This document shows positions 40,644-49,833 of a stretch of 64,000 nucleotides of DNA, piece by piece. The DNA is from Neptunomonas qingdaonensis. Its GTDB lineage: Bacteria > Pseudomonadota > Gammaproteobacteria > Pseudomonadales > Balneatricaceae. The notes beneath the pieces were generated by a model that was given only the letters and a program-made list of their open reading frames with translations, searched no databases and was not told where the DNA came from. Numbering within the stretch: position 1 is the first letter of the stretch; every line of letters starts with the position of its first letter. The stretch covers positions 1 through 64,000 of the forward strand of contig NZ_FOOU01000008.1 of the NCBI RefSeq assembly GCF_900113275.1. The letters run 5' to 3'. A program made the position numbers and the translations under genes.

Positions 40644-43600
40644 TTGAGTCGATTATTCGATGGTCGGTGGGCAATCGCTTCTTTGTCCTGCTGGCCACTG
40701 CGATCCTGGTGGGTGGCGGTCTGTTCTCCCTGAAGAATACCCCGGTGGATGCAATTCCTGACCTGTCTGATGTGCAGGTGATTATTAAAACGAGTTTTCC
40801 GGGGCAGGCGCCTCAGGTTGTAGAAGATCAGGTGACTTATCCGTTAACCACGGCGATGCTGTCGGTACCCGGTGCTGAAACGGTGCGCGGTTATTCGTTC
40901 TTTGGCGATTCCTATGTGTATGTCATCTTCAATGAAGATACTGATATGTACTGGGCACGCAGCCGCGTACTGGAATACCTGAGTCAGGTTGCGCCTTCTT
41001 TGCCAGAGAATGCAAGGCCACAATTGGGGCCGGATGCCACCGGTGTTGGTTGGGTCTATCTCTATGCGTTGGTGGATAAAACCGGTCAGCATGATATTAG
41101 CCAGCTGCGTAGTTTGCAGGATTGGTTCCTTAAGTATGAGTTGCAGACGGTGCCCGGTGTCTCTGAAGTCGCCCCCATCGGCGGTATGGTTAAGCAGTAT
41201 CAGGTGCGGGTGAATCCGGAAAAGTTGCGGGCATTTAATATACCGTTATCGCATATCCAGACGGCTATACAACGCGGTAATCAGGAAGTGGGCGCTTCTG
41301 TCGTGGAAATGGCCGAAGCGGAATATATGGTTCGCGCTACCGGCTATATTCAGGGTGAGGAGGATCTGAAGAATATCCCCCTGGGTATAAATAAGAATGG
41401 TACGCCGCTGCTGTTGCAAGATGTTGCGGATATCGGTACCGGGCCACAAATGCGTCGTGGCATCGCAGAACTCAATGGTGAAGGCGAAGTGGTCGGGGGC
41501 GTGGTGGTTATGCGCTTCGGAGAGAATGCTCAAAAAACCATCGATGGCGTAAAAGCGAAGCTTGAAACCTTGAAGCAGGGGCTACCGGAAGGTGTTGAAG
41601 TCGTGACGGTGTATGATCGATCCGGCCTGATCGATAGTGCGGTAGAAAACCTTTGGTACAAGCTTCTGGAGGAGTTCATCGTCGTAGCGCTGGTCTGTAT
41701 TGTGTTTCTATTTCATGTGCGCTCGTCTCTGGTTGCCATTTTCAGCCTGCCGGTGGGTATTCTGACGGCATTTATGGTGATGAATGCGCAGGGAATCAAC
41801 GCCAATATCATGTCGTTGGGCGGTATTGCGATAGCGATCGGAGCGATGATCGATGGCGCGATTGTCATGATTGAGAATATGCATAAGCATATGGAACGTA
41901 CGCCGTTGACCAAAGAAAATCGATGGCAAATTGTCGCAGACTCAGCCTGTGAAGTGGGGCCAGCACTGTTTTTTAGTTTATTGATCATCACCGTTAGTTT
42001 TGTTCCGGTATTTACGCTGGAGGCGCAGGAGGGTCGTATGTTTGCGCCACTGGCGTTCACTAAAACCTACGCGATGGCGGCCTCAGCGGCACTGGCCATC
42101 ACGTTAGTGCCGGTGCTGATGGGCTACTTCATCCGAGGCAAGGTGCTGCCCGAACACAAGAACCCGATAAACCGATTACTGACCGCTGTTTATATGCCGA
42201 CCTTGCGTAAAGTGCTGGCTTTTCCAAAAGTGACGCTGTTGTTTGCCTTGTTGATCTTACTGGTGGGTTTGTGGCCATTAGATAAGCTGGGTAGTGAGTT
42301 TATGCCGCCGCTGGATGAAGGCGATCTAATGTATATGCCAACCACCTATCCCGGTATCTCTATCGGCCAGGCGCGGCAGTTGTTACAGCAAACCGACAAG
42401 TTGATTAAAACAGTACCTGAAGTTGAAACGGTATTCGGCAAAGTGGGGCGGGCGGACACTGCGACTGATCCAGCACCGTTGACGATGATCGAGACCTTTA
42501 TACAGCTCAAACCCAAAGATCAGTGGCGTGCCGGATTGACCACCGATGATCTGAGAAAGGAGCTGGATAATCTGGTTAAGGTTCCCGGGGTGACTAATGC
42601 CTGGGTGATGCCGATCAAGACGCGTATCGATATGCTGGCCACCGGTATCAAAACCCCCGTCGGGATTAAGATCGCAGGCCCTGAGCTTGAGCAAATTCAG
42701 CAGATCGGTCAGCAGCTGGAAACTATATTGACCGATGTGCCCGGTACCGCGTCGGTGTATTCCGAGCGGGTTGCGGGTGGACGTTATATCAAAGTAGATA
42801 TTCAACGTCAGAGCGCTGCTCGATATGGCTTGAATATCGCCGATATCCAGCAGGTGGTTGCCACGGCTATTGGCGGCATGAACGTGTCGCAAACGATCGA
42901 AGGATTGGAGCGTTATCCGATCAATGTGCGCTATCCACAGGACTACCGGGATTCTCCAGAGCAATTAGCGTTGCTGCCGATCGTGACCCCGATGGGGCAA
43001 CGGATACCCTTGGGTGATGTGGCTAACGTCTATATCGAGGATGGCCCCCCGGGTATCAAAAGCGAAAATGCGCGCCTTAACGGTTGGACCTTTATTGATA
43101 TAGAGGGCATGGATATTGGTAGTTATGTAGAGAATGCGCAGCAGGTTGTAGCCGATCAACTCCAGCTGCCGCCAGGTTATTCTGTGAGCTGGGCAGGACA
43201 ATATGAGTATATGCAGCGGGCGAAGGAGAAGCTGACTTATGTGGTGCCTCTGACGCTCGGGATTATTGTGATTCTGCTATTCCTTAACTTTAGAAACTTT
43301 GTTGAGGTGAGCATCATCATGGGTACGTTACCTCTGGCAATGGTTGGCAGTGTCTGGTTGATGTATCTGCAGGGTTATAATTTTTCGGTAGCGGTGGGTG
43401 TCGGTTTTATCGCCTTGGCCGGTGTCGCGGTAGAGATTGGTGTGATTATGCTGGTCTACCTGAATCAGGCCTATCAGCAGATGCTGGATCGTTGTCAGAA
43501 CCAGAATCTTATCCCCCGCGAAGAGACGTTGCGACATGCTGTGTTGCACGGCGCAGGGTTACGGGTTCGTCCGGTAATGATGACTGCCGCAGCCATTATC

Positions 43601-43777
43601 GTTGGTCTGTTACCTATCTTGTACGGCACAGGGACCGGATCTGAAGTCATGAGCCGGATTGCAGCGCCGATGGTGGGCGGCATGGTCAGTGCCGTCATTC
43701 TTACGCTACTGGTACTGCCTGCCGTGTATTTTCTATGGCGTAAGCGATGCATCGCTAAGTTGGAAATTGAAGAGTAA
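40640..43777 (+). CDS. cusA: Cu(I)/Ag(I) RND transporter, CusA family
   Basis: The 1045-aa product is a complete HME-type RND pump with twelve membrane segments and two large periplasmic domains. DGAIVMIENMHKHME lies in the fourth-helix region (proton relay). Methionines in DLMYMPTTYPGIS and RIDMLATGIKTP match the positions of the metal-binding Met cluster of CusA/SilA, so copper/silver is preferred over zinc/cobalt. Start overlaps the adaptor stop. It forms the inner-membrane part of the CusCBA complex. Confidence 0.94.
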   Translation: MIESIIRWSVGNRFFVLLATAILVGGGLFSLKNTPVDAIPDLSDVQVIIKTSFPGQAPQVVEDQVTYPLTTAMLSVPGAETVRGYSFFGDSYVYVIFNEDTDMYWARSRVLEYLSQVAPSLPENARPQLGPDATGVGWVYLYALVDKTGQHDISQLRSLQDWFLKYELQTVPGVSEVAPIGGMVKQYQVRVNPEKLRAFNIPLSHIQTAIQRGNQEVGASVVEMAEAEYMVRATGYIQGEEDLKNIPLGINKNGTPLLLQDVADIGTGPQMRRGIAELNGEGEVVGGVVVMRFGENAQKTIDGVKAKLETLKQGLPEGVEVVTVYDRSGLIDSAVENLWYKLLEEFIVVALVCIVFLFHVRSSLVAIFSLPVGILTAFMVMNAQGINANIMSLGGIAIAIGAMIDGAIVMIENMHKHMERTPLTKENRWQIVADSACEVGPALFFSLLIITVSFVPVFTLEAQEGRMFAPLAFTKTYAMAASAALAITLVPVLMGYFIRGKVLPEHKNPINRLLTAVYMPTLRKVLAFPKVTLLFALLILLVGLWPLDKLGSEFMPPLDEGDLMYMPTTYPGISIGQARQLLQQTDKLIKTVPEVETVFGKVGRADTATDPAPLTMIETFIQLKPKDQWRAGLTTDDLRKELDNLVKVPGVTNAWVMPIKTRIDMLATGIKTPVGIKIAGPELEQIQQIGQQLETILTDVPGTASVYSERVAGGRYIKVDIQRQSAARYGLNIADIQQVVATAIGGMNVSQTIEGLERYPINVRYPQDYRDSPEQLALLPIVTPMGQRIPLGDVANVYIEDGPPGIKSENARLNGWTFIDIEGMDIGSYVENAQQVVADQLQLPPGYSVSWAGQYEYMQRAKEKLTYVVPLTLGIIVILLFLNFRNFVEVSIIMGTLPLAMVGSVWLMYLQGYNFSVAVGVGFIALAGVAVEIGVIMLVYLNQAYQQMLDRCQNQNLIPREETLRHAVLHGAGLRVRPVMMTAAAIIVGLLPILYGTGTGSEVMSRIAAPMVGGMVSAVILTLLVLPAVYFLWRKRCIAKLEIEE

Positions 43778-43783
43778 TGGCAG

Positions 43784-43817
43784 GGTAGGGCTGGGATATA
43801 ACGATATCAGCCCTACC
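43784..43817 (+). terminator. Hairpin after cusA
   Basis: GGTAGGGCTG and CAGCCCTACC pair, extended by GATAT/ATATC. There is no strong U-run, so partial termination before the downstream cytochrome gene is likely. Confidence 0.6.
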
Positions 43818-43846
43818 GTTACCCTATTTGTGTAAGGAGAAAGTTA

Positions 43847-44356
43847 ATGTACAGCGCTCAAGCAGAAGCAAAACCAGTGCTAAAGCCAGTGCTTAAGCTG
43901 GTCGGTAGCGGGGTCGTAATGTTACTGGCCGGCTGTGGTATGGGGATGGATGATGCAACGGATTACGCGGCACGTACTTTTTCAGGTAATGGCGAGCAAA
44001 TTTACTATACCGGTAGAAGTCAGGCGGGCACTGCGATCACTTATCAGGGAGGTACGATGCATGCTCAGATGCATAGCACCTCTTGTGCCAGTTGCCATGG
44101 AGATGATCGACAGGGGAAACGACTCTATCCGAAGTTCTGGCTTGTTGCCCCGGCTTTAACCCGGCATGCACTTACCGAAGAGCACGATGATGGTCATGGG
44201 GATCATGAGCGTTATGACAAAAATAGTCTGAAGGTAGCTATCAGGCATGGGCTTGATCCTGCTGGAAAGGGATTGAATACAGCGATGCCCCGATGGCAGA
44301 TAAGTGAAGAGGATATGGATGATCTGGTCAGTTTCTTAATAACTGACAGTCACTGA
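43847..44356 (+). CDS. Second monohaem c-type lipocytochrome
   Basis: The 169-aa product has a lipoprotein signal ending LLAGC, a single haem site CASCHGDD near residues 80-87 and a Met region AMPRWQISEEDMDDL near the end. A His/Asp-rich stretch (HALTEEHDDGHGDHERY) lies between. It follows the CusCBA genes on the same strand with AAGGAG before the start. With the cytochrome at 36452 it frames the pump, which hints at a redox step for copper in the periplasm. Confidence 0.82.
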   Translation: MYSAQAEAKPVLKPVLKLVGSGVVMLLAGCGMGMDDATDYAARTFSGNGEQIYYTGRSQAGTAITYQGGTMHAQMHSTSCASCHGDDRQGKRLYPKFWLVAPALTRHALTEEHDDGHGDHERYDKNSLKVAIRHGLDPAGKGLNTAMPRWQISEEDMDDLVSFLITDSH

Positions 44357-44486
44357 TTGGAATCGACGAAATTGAGGGTAGTTGCCGTTGGAGTTCGAGC
44401 AGGGGCGCCCTCGTCAGTTATGAATGATGTCAAAGTATAAAATTAATGGTTAAACGTTTAACTCAAATAATAGTGGAGAATTGAAC

Positions 44487-45053
44487 ATGAAATTCAATAA
44501 AATTTTGATTGCTGGTGGTTTGGGCGCAGTAATGCTTAGCACTTTCGTGAGTACTGCTAGTGCAGGCAATACGGGAAGTAGCCATAGCCATGGTAATGAA
44601 TCAATGCCTGCGCAGTCCATGTCACAAGAGGCGATGTCAAAAGAGGCTATGCCACAAGAAGCGATGTCCCAGGAAGGAATGCCACAAGAGGCTATGTCGC
44701 ATGACTCTATGGGTAGCAATATGAATCAGAACAAGATGTTTTTGGAAAAGAAGGATATTGATGGCTATACGGTTAGCTTCCATGTGATGAAAGCAGATGA
44801 AGGGATGGAGCACGGTGGATCACATAATGTGATGATTAAGGTAGAGCAGCAGGGGGCAATGGTAAAAGATCTGAAGATTAACTCTAAAGTTATCTATCCC
44901 GATGGTACAGATGAAAGCAAACCCCTAATGACCATGGGCGACTGGCAGATGGCGGGTTATGACCTCAAGGAAAGCGGTAAGCATCAACTGATGGTGTTGT
45001 TCAAAACAGCGGATGGTAAAAAGCATTTTGGTGGATTGTATTACGGCGAATAA
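44487..45053 (+). CDS. Secreted Met-rich repeat protein
   Basis: From ATG 44487 (GGAG eight bases before) the 188-aa product has a signal peptide ending ASA-GN, then a Met/Ser/Gln/Glu repeat (MSQEAMPQEA and variants, about residues 41-68). A C-terminal beta-rich domain follows (DGYTVSFHVMKADEGMEHGG onward). Met-x(4)-Met spacing is typical of Cu(I)/Ag(I)-binding segments such as those in CusF/SilE-like proteins. I do not recognise the C-terminal domain with certainty. Confidence 0.7.
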   Translation: MKFNKILIAGGLGAVMLSTFVSTASAGNTGSSHSHGNESMPAQSMSQEAMSKEAMPQEAMSQEGMPQEAMSHDSMGSNMNQNKMFLEKKDIDGYTVSFHVMKADEGMEHGGSHNVMIKVEQQGAMVKDLKINSKVIYPDGTDESKPLMTMGDWQMAGYDLKESGKHQLMVLFKTADGKKHFGGLYYGE

Positions 45054-45069
45054 GTTTTAACTCTGCTGT

Positions 45070-45114
45070 GCTGGCTTTGTCAGGCTGAATTAACCTGTCA
45101 CTGACAATGCCAGC
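45070..45114 (+). terminator. Hairpin after the Met-rich protein gene
   Basis: GCTGGC with GTCAG pairs with CTGAC and GCCAGC at the other arm. It lies in the 80-base gap before the TVP38 gene and lacks a U-run. Confidence 0.55.
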
Positions 45115-45134
45115 CCTGTGAAGGAAAATTTTTT

Positions 45135-45812
45135 ATGAAACCGGTGCTTACGGCATTTCGATATTTACTCATTACTTTAGTGGTTGCTGCATTTTTTCTG
45201 TGGGGGTGGCTTGATCATTTTAGTGTTCAGTTACCTATCGATTGGACTAATCCTCAGCTAATTATCGATTATGCCAGAAACTCAGGATTTATAGGGCCTT
45301 TGGTAATCATTGGCAGTATGGCAGTAGCGATTGTATTTAGTCCCTTACCTAGCGCCCCTATTGCTTTGGCGGCAGGCGCTGTATACGGACATTACGAAGG
45401 AACTGTTTACGTTTTTGCGGGATCGTTGTTAGGTGCCAGTATCGCATTTAGTATAGCGCGCATCTTAGGCTTTAAAGCGGCTTATCTTTGGCTGGAACAG
45501 CAACTTCCAGGTTGGAAGCTTCAGGATCCGAAACGATTGATGTGGCTTATTTTAGCGTCGAGGCTCATGCCATTTGTTTCTTTTGATTTGATCAGTTATG
45601 CGGCTGGCATTACTACACTGAGCTACAGACGTTTTTTTATTGCTACGGCTATTGGAATTCTCCCGGCAAGCTTTTTAATGGCTCACTTTGGTGATACGGC
45701 TAAGGATCAGTCGTTGGTGATAAATGTGGGGCTTGTTATCGTGCTGGTTATAGCGGCAGGGGTTTGGCGTTTTACATCAACTAAGAAGAACACGCGTAAG
45801 ACTGACTTATAG
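45135..45812 (+). CDS. TVP38/TMEM64 family membrane protein
   Basis: The 225-aa product has five or six membrane segments and the DedA/SNARE-associated domain signature: FSPLPSAPIALAAGAVYG, GSLLGASIAFSIARILG and SRLMPFVSFDLISYAAG. Members are linked to lipid handling and metal or oxyanion stress (selenite uptake in some). AAGGA precedes the ATG. It is the last plus-strand gene before the convergent copA operon. Confidence 0.88.
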   Translation: MKPVLTAFRYLLITLVVAAFFLWGWLDHFSVQLPIDWTNPQLIIDYARNSGFIGPLVIIGSMAVAIVFSPLPSAPIALAAGAVYGHYEGTVYVFAGSLLGASIAFSIARILGFKAAYLWLEQQLPGWKLQDPKRLMWLILASRLMPFVSFDLISYAAGITTLSYRRFFIATAIGILPASFLMAHFGDTAKDQSLVINVGLVIVLVIAAGVWRFTSTKKNTRKTDL

Positions 45813-45848
45813 CAAGAGGGTCACGCGACTATATTTTATATTTGAACG

Positions 45849-46208
45849 TTATTTTTTACCTGGTGGGACCTTATGGCAACTCCAGGGTTCATGGGCTGCA
45901 TTATCTTTAACGTTCTGATCAACATACTTGTAGTAGCCTTCTTTAACGTGCGTCCACCAATCATGAGCGACATCTGCACCATGTTGCCTGATGATTTCTT
46001 CAATGCCGTCTAAGTGGCAACGTGATGCATCATACGCAATGTTCAAGACCGCTGATTTATCATCAAATGACACATTATCAATACCATAGATCGCATCAAT
46101 CTCCGCAAGGATTAGATCCTTATTGGCCACAGTAATTTTGTCTAACCGTAAATGTCTGACGACTAAGTTGACTTCGCAAACGCCGAGTCTATGTTGTGAG
46201 TCATTCAC
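45849..46208 (-). CDS. Small HMA-like protein, probable metal chaperone
   Basis: I use the GTG start at 46208 because AAGGAG lies seven bases before it; a longer frame would overlap the upstream gene entirely. The 119-aa product has a ferredoxin-like beta-alpha-beta pattern (VCEVNLVVRHLRLDK, then EIDAIYGIDNVSFDDKSAVL) like heavy-metal-associated domains but lacks the CxxC loop. A late His/Cys region (RCHLDGIEEIIRQHGADVAH, then WSCHK) may bind metal instead. Last gene of the copA operon. Confidence 0.65.
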   Translation of the reverse strand: MNDSQHRLGVCEVNLVVRHLRLDKITVANKDLILAEIDAIYGIDNVSFDDKSAVLNIAYDASRCHLDGIEEIIRQHGADVAHDWWTHVKEGYYKYVDQNVKDNAAHEPWSCHKVPPGKK

Positions 46209-46482
46209 GATTGTTCTCCTTGTTACTAATAAGTGATTGACGTTTACCTTCTTCAACGCCTTTTTGAAAAATGTCCTTGCTCTCTTCATGTTCTTCATGC
46301 TTATTGTGACCATGTCTATGTTTTTTATGCATAAATAGATGCATTAATGGGCACGCTAAAAAAATCAAGAAGGGTAAAAAGGCAAAAATATGTTGCTGAT
46401 GTTCGACCACTAAAAAGTACGTCGCCGCACCACTCAGGGCTAGAGTTGCTAATCCCCAAGGTGTTTTCCAGAAACTAAACAT
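46201..46482 (-). CDS. DUF2933 family small membrane protein
   Basis: From ATG 46482 (GGAG before it) the 93-aa product has two membrane segments with the family end CPLMHLFMHKKHRHGH followed by a His/Glu-rich tail (HNKHEEHEE). DUF2933 proteins are common next to copper and silver ATPases; the His/Met-rich tail may bind metal. It overlaps the HMA-like gene by eight bases. Confidence 0.78.
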   Translation of the reverse strand: MFSFWKTPWGLATLALSGAATYFLVVEHQQHIFAFLPFLIFLACPLMHLFMHKKHRHGHNKHEEHEESKDIFQKGVEEGKRQSLISNKENNRE

Positions 46483-46493
46483 ACATTCACTCC

Positions 46494-46847
46494 TCATTCT
46501 GACTTAATCACACCACGATACATTTGCATCGAACAATGAAATGGATATTCCCCCGCCGCTAAAGGGGGCAAGGTAATAACAGTCTCTTTATTGAGGGGAA
46601 TCTCCTGGCTCATTTCTAAACCGGGAATGAGTAGCGTTGCTGAGCAGGGGGAGCTGTCAGTTCTGATAAATGTCAGTACAGCTGCTTTATCTGCTTTTAC
46701 TTTTATATGAGCGGGACTGTAAACGCCGTTTTCGATTCGGATAACCATTTTATTGTTGGTGACTTCTATTTCCTGCGGCTTATAAAGCCAGAACCACCAC
46801 ACGATTAGAGCAATCAGGAGAACCCCACTGATATTAATTAACAACAT
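46494..46847 (-). CDS. Membrane-anchored cupredoxin-like protein
   Basis: The 117-aa product has an N-terminal membrane helix (ISGVLLIALIVWWFWLY) and a single cupredoxin domain with NGVYSPAHIKV, SSPCSATLLIP and FHCSMQMYRG. The final His-Cys-x3-Met region is a type 1-like copper site, although the first ligand of the family (often His) is not clear. The gene lies 11 bases after copA. Confidence 0.8.
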   Translation of the reverse strand: MLLINISGVLLIALIVWWFWLYKPQEIEVTNNKMVIRIENGVYSPAHIKVKADKAAVLTFIRTDSSPCSATLLIPGLEMSQEIPLNKETVITLPPLAAGEYPFHCSMQMYRGVIKSE

Positions 46848-46858
46848 CGTATGACTCC

Positions 46859-49144
46859 TTAATGATCTTTGGCTTTAAAAAGGCGTAGGCGGTTTGCATT
46901 CATTACGACGGTCAGAGATGAAAATGCCATGGCTGCTCCGGCAATGACTGGACTTAATAACAAACCAAAGAAGGGGTAAAGCACGCCTGCGGCGAAAGGG
47001 ACGCCCGCTACGTTATAGATAAAGGCACCAAACAGGTTTTGTTTGATGTTACGCAATGTTGCTTTACTGACAGCTACCGCATCAGCCAAGCCGTGTAATG
47101 AGCCACGCATCAAGGTAATATCGGCACTTTCTATAGCCACATCGGTGCCGGTTCCGATAGCAAAGCCGACGTTGGCCAGTGCCAGTGCGGGAGCGTCATT
47201 AATCCCGTCACCCGTCATGCCGACTATTTCACCTTGTTGTTGTAATTCAGCCACTTTTTTGGCTTTATCTTCTGGTAATACTTCAGCGAAGAACTCAGTT
47301 ATACCTACTTTCTCGGCAACTGCTTTAGCCGTCAGTCGGTTGTCTCCTGTGAGCATAACCACCCGGATACCATTAGCTTGAAGGCGTTTAATGGCGTCAA
47401 TAGAGTCGTGTTTGATCGGATCGGCTACCGCAATAACCGCCGCAAGTTGTTCATCAATGGCAAAATAGACCGGTGTTTTGGCTTCTCGGGCCAACTGTTG
47501 AGCGGTCTCGATATAACCACTGATATCAATATTACGGTCATGCATCAATTTTTCATTTCCCAATAACAATCGTTGGCTCTGGATAGTCGCTTCAGCACCG
47601 TGGCCAGCAATAGCATTGAAATTTTCTGCTCGATTGAGTGACAAACCTTTCTCTACTGCAGATTCTACAATCGCTAATGCTAATGGGTGCTCAGAGCTTG
47701 ACTCCATACTGGCAGCTAACTGCAGAATGCTTTCCTCAGTTAATCCATTAGCCACAACAATATCAGTTACTTTTGGCGCACCTTCAGTAATAGTGCCGGT
47801 TTTATCAAGCACCATGGCGGTAATTTTAGAGGCGGTTTGTAATGCGGCGCCGTTTCTTATGAGCACGCCGGCTTCTGCGGCTTTACCCACGCCGACCATG
47901 ACTGACATAGGCGTTGCTAGACCTAATGCGCAAGGGCAGGCAATAATCAGTACGGTTGTTGCTGAAACAATGGCAAAGGCGAGTGCGGGTTCTGGGCCGA
48001 AGTTCAACCAGGCCAATGCACTGATAACTGCAGTGATCATGACAACAGGAACAAAATAGGCGGAGATAACATCGGCTAAGCGGCCAATCGGTGGTTTAGA
48101 GTTTTGGGCACGTTTAACCATCTTGATGATTTGTGCTAACGCCGTATCTTTGCCGACGCGAGTCGCCTTGAATAAGATGGAACCTGTTTTATTTAAGGTG
48201 CCCGTGGTGACTTCGTCGCCTGTATTTTTGACGACAGGCATCGGCTCACCTGTCAACATAGACTCATCAATGGCCGTTTGGCCTTCTTGTATGACGCCAT
48301 CCACCGGAATTTTTTCACCGGGTCTGACGCGAACAATGTCGTGCAGCAGCACTTGTTCGATAGGGATGTCTAATTCAATGTCGTCTCTGAGAACACTCGC
48401 TGTTTTGGGTTGTAAGCCGATCAGTCGTTTGATCGCTTCAGACGTTCGGCCTCGTGCTTTGACTTCAAGGGCCAATCCCAGGTTGATCAGACCAATAATC
48501 ATTGCAGTGGCTTCGAAGTAAACGTGTCTTGCCATGTCAGGTATAAGATCAGGCACAGCGATCACTGCCATCGAATAGACCCAGGCGGTGCCTGTACCCA
48601 GAGCGATGAGTGTATCCATGTTTGCTGAATGGTTTTTAAAGGATTGCCACGCGCCCACAAAAAAATGTTTTCCGGCAAAAAACATCACGCTAAACGTTAA
48701 TGCACCCACCAATAACCAAGCGAGCCGTTCGTTTGTCGTGGTCACGGTCATATCACCGCCAATAAGGCCGTAAATCATCAGTGGAAGTCCTAAGGCAAGC
48801 CCAATCCACATTTTCCACATAAGTGTTTTGTAATAAGCTAAGTCAGCGTGTTCTTTTTCATCGAGTAATTCTGCTTCTGAGTTACTTTGCACAACTCTGG
48901 CGTTATATCCAGCTTGCTCGATCGCTTGAATCAACGCGGATGATTCGGCCTGACCTGATACCGTCACTGTGCGAGCTGCAAAATTCATTTCTGCTTGCTG
49001 AACACCTGTTACCGAAGTAAGCGCGGCTTCAATTTTACCGACACAACTGGCACACCCAGCCCCCTCAATGATGAGCTCAATAGAATCAGGTGGCTGCTCT
49101 AACGAGGCGTGTTCCTGAGTGCTATCGATAGCCGAATAGCCCAT
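46859..49144 (-). CDS. copA: Cu(I)-translocating P-type ATPase
   Basis: The product (761 aa from ATG 49144, with AAGGAG seven bases before) has one N-terminal HMA domain with GAGCASC (about residues 28-34), eight membrane segments, the CPC ion site ([10 protein letters not shown]), phosphorylation motif DKTGTITEG and ATP-binding [10 protein letters not shown]. The membrane motifs N and M..S near the end are those of P1B-1 copper/silver pumps. It exports cytoplasmic Cu(I) to the periplasm, where the Cus system takes over. First gene of an operon with cupredoxin, DUF2933 and HMA-like genes. Confidence 0.94.
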   Translation of the reverse strand: MGYSAIDSTQEHASLEQPPDSIELIIEGAGCASCVGKIEAALTSVTGVQQAEMNFAARTVTVSGQAESSALIQAIEQAGYNARVVQSNSEAELLDEKEHADLAYYKTLMWKMWIGLALGLPLMIYGLIGGDMTVTTTNERLAWLLVGALTFSVMFFAGKHFFVGAWQSFKNHSANMDTLIALGTGTAWVYSMAVIAVPDLIPDMARHVYFEATAMIIGLINLGLALEVKARGRTSEAIKRLIGLQPKTASVLRDDIELDIPIEQVLLHDIVRVRPGEKIPVDGVIQEGQTAIDESMLTGEPMPVVKNTGDEVTTGTLNKTGSILFKATRVGKDTALAQIIKMVKRAQNSKPPIGRLADVISAYFVPVVMITAVISALAWLNFGPEPALAFAIVSATTVLIIACPCALGLATPMSVMVGVGKAAEAGVLIRNGAALQTASKITAMVLDKTGTITEGAPKVTDIVVANGLTEESILQLAASMESSSEHPLALAIVESAVEKGLSLNRAENFNAIAGHGAEATIQSQRLLLGNEKLMHDRNIDISGYIETAQQLAREAKTPVYFAIDEQLAAVIAVADPIKHDSIDAIKRLQANGIRVVMLTGDNRLTAKAVAEKVGITEFFAEVLPEDKAKKVAELQQQGEIVGMTGDGINDAPALALANVGFAIGTGTDVAIESADITLMRGSLHGLADAVAVSKATLRNIKQNLFGAFIYNVAGVPFAAGVLYPFFGLLLSPVIAGAAMAFSSLTVVMNANRLRLFKAKDH

Positions 49145-49200
49145 GACTTTCTCCTTAATCATAGTTAAAGCGCGTAAATGGAACCATCGCGCCTAACTAT

Positions 49201-49239
49201 GTAACACCTGAACGTAACACCTGAACGTAACACCTGAAC
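49201..49239. repeat. Three perfect 13-bp tandem repeats upstream of copA
   Basis: GTAACACCTGAAC occurs three times in a row (49201-49213, 49214-49226, 49227-49239). Its place in the leader or promoter of the copA operon suggests repeated regulator sites or recent slippage. Confidence 0.88.
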
Positions 49240-49263
49240 TGTTAATTCATCTGACAAGTGCAA

Positions 49264-49312
49264 TACTGGAATCCAGTACGCCACTCACGGGGTAAGTCTT
49301 ACCGTGCGTGGC
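49264..49312. terminator. Two dyads between the His/Met protein and copA
   Basis: TACTGGA-A-TCCAGTA (49264-49278) is a perfect 7-bp palindrome. Beside it, GCCACTCACGG and CCGTGCGTGGC (49280-49312) form a long hairpin with TAAG/CTTA. The second can end the transcript of the secreted His/Met protein; the first could be an operator of copA, although no MerR-type -35/-10 pair is visible around it. Confidence 0.5.
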
Positions 49313-49319
49313 AGTAATG

Positions 49320-49676
49320 TTATTGATTAGTATGCTCTTTGTCCCCCGTTAAATGACCCTGATGGCCTTCGCCCCCATGCATCATGTATTCATTTTCAGA
49401 GACAGGATGGCTATGCGTTATTATCTCTTTATCGTGTTCTGTTGCTTGGTTTTCCCCATGTGTGGCACCTTCCATTAAGTGACCTTGATGGCCACCGCCA
49501 CTATGCATCATGTAATGTGTACCAGTAGCAGAAAGTTTGTGTTCATGAGCAGTGGGTGCTGTTACCTTTTCTTTATGATGAATGCCAGTATCCGTTTCCT
49601 CATGAGCGATGGCAGGTAAGGCAGCGCTGATAAGTAATACACTGCTTACGTTGATAATAATGCTTTTAAGTTTCAT
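49320..49676 (-). CDS. Secreted His/Met-rich protein
   Basis: The 118-aa product (start ATG 49676, GGGAG before it) has a signal peptide ending AIA-HE and a short, hydrophilic mature part with two copies of MMHGGEGHQGHL-like units (about residues 56-67 and 97-108). The His-Met clusters suggest binding of copper or silver in the periplasm. It is divergent from the response-regulator gene and probably controlled by the CopR box between them. Confidence 0.72.
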   Translation of the reverse strand: MKLKSIIINVSSVLLISAALPAIAHEETDTGIHHKEKVTAPTAHEHKLSATGTHYMMHSGGGHQGHLMEGATHGENQATEHDKEIITHSHPVSENEYMMHGGEGHQGHLTGDKEHTNQ

Positions 49677-49763
49677 TGTTATACTCCCGGCTGATGTAAG
49701 AAAATGTTTGTAACCTTTCGAATCTATAGTAAACACTGCACCTTTCATCGAGCTGACATGAGG

Positions 49764-49779
49764 ATTACATTTTTGTAAT
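49764..49779. promoter_or_regulatory. Candidate CopR/CusR box
   Basis: ATTACA-TTTT-TGTAAT is a perfect 6-4-6 dyad in the divergent gap between the secreted His/Met protein gene and the cusR-like gene. It fits the binding site of CopR/PcoR/CusR-type regulators and allows control in both directions. Confidence 0.75.
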
Positions 49780-49833
49780 TTTCATTTAATACTGTTTATG
49801 TGTTTATACTCACTCAAAACGTCTGGATGTGTT

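Noticed and set aside
49264-49278. Perfect 7-bp palindrome read as a CueR operator of copA
   Set aside because: No -35/-10 pair with a 19-20-base spacer surrounds it, and no CueR gene is nearby; kept only as a dyad.
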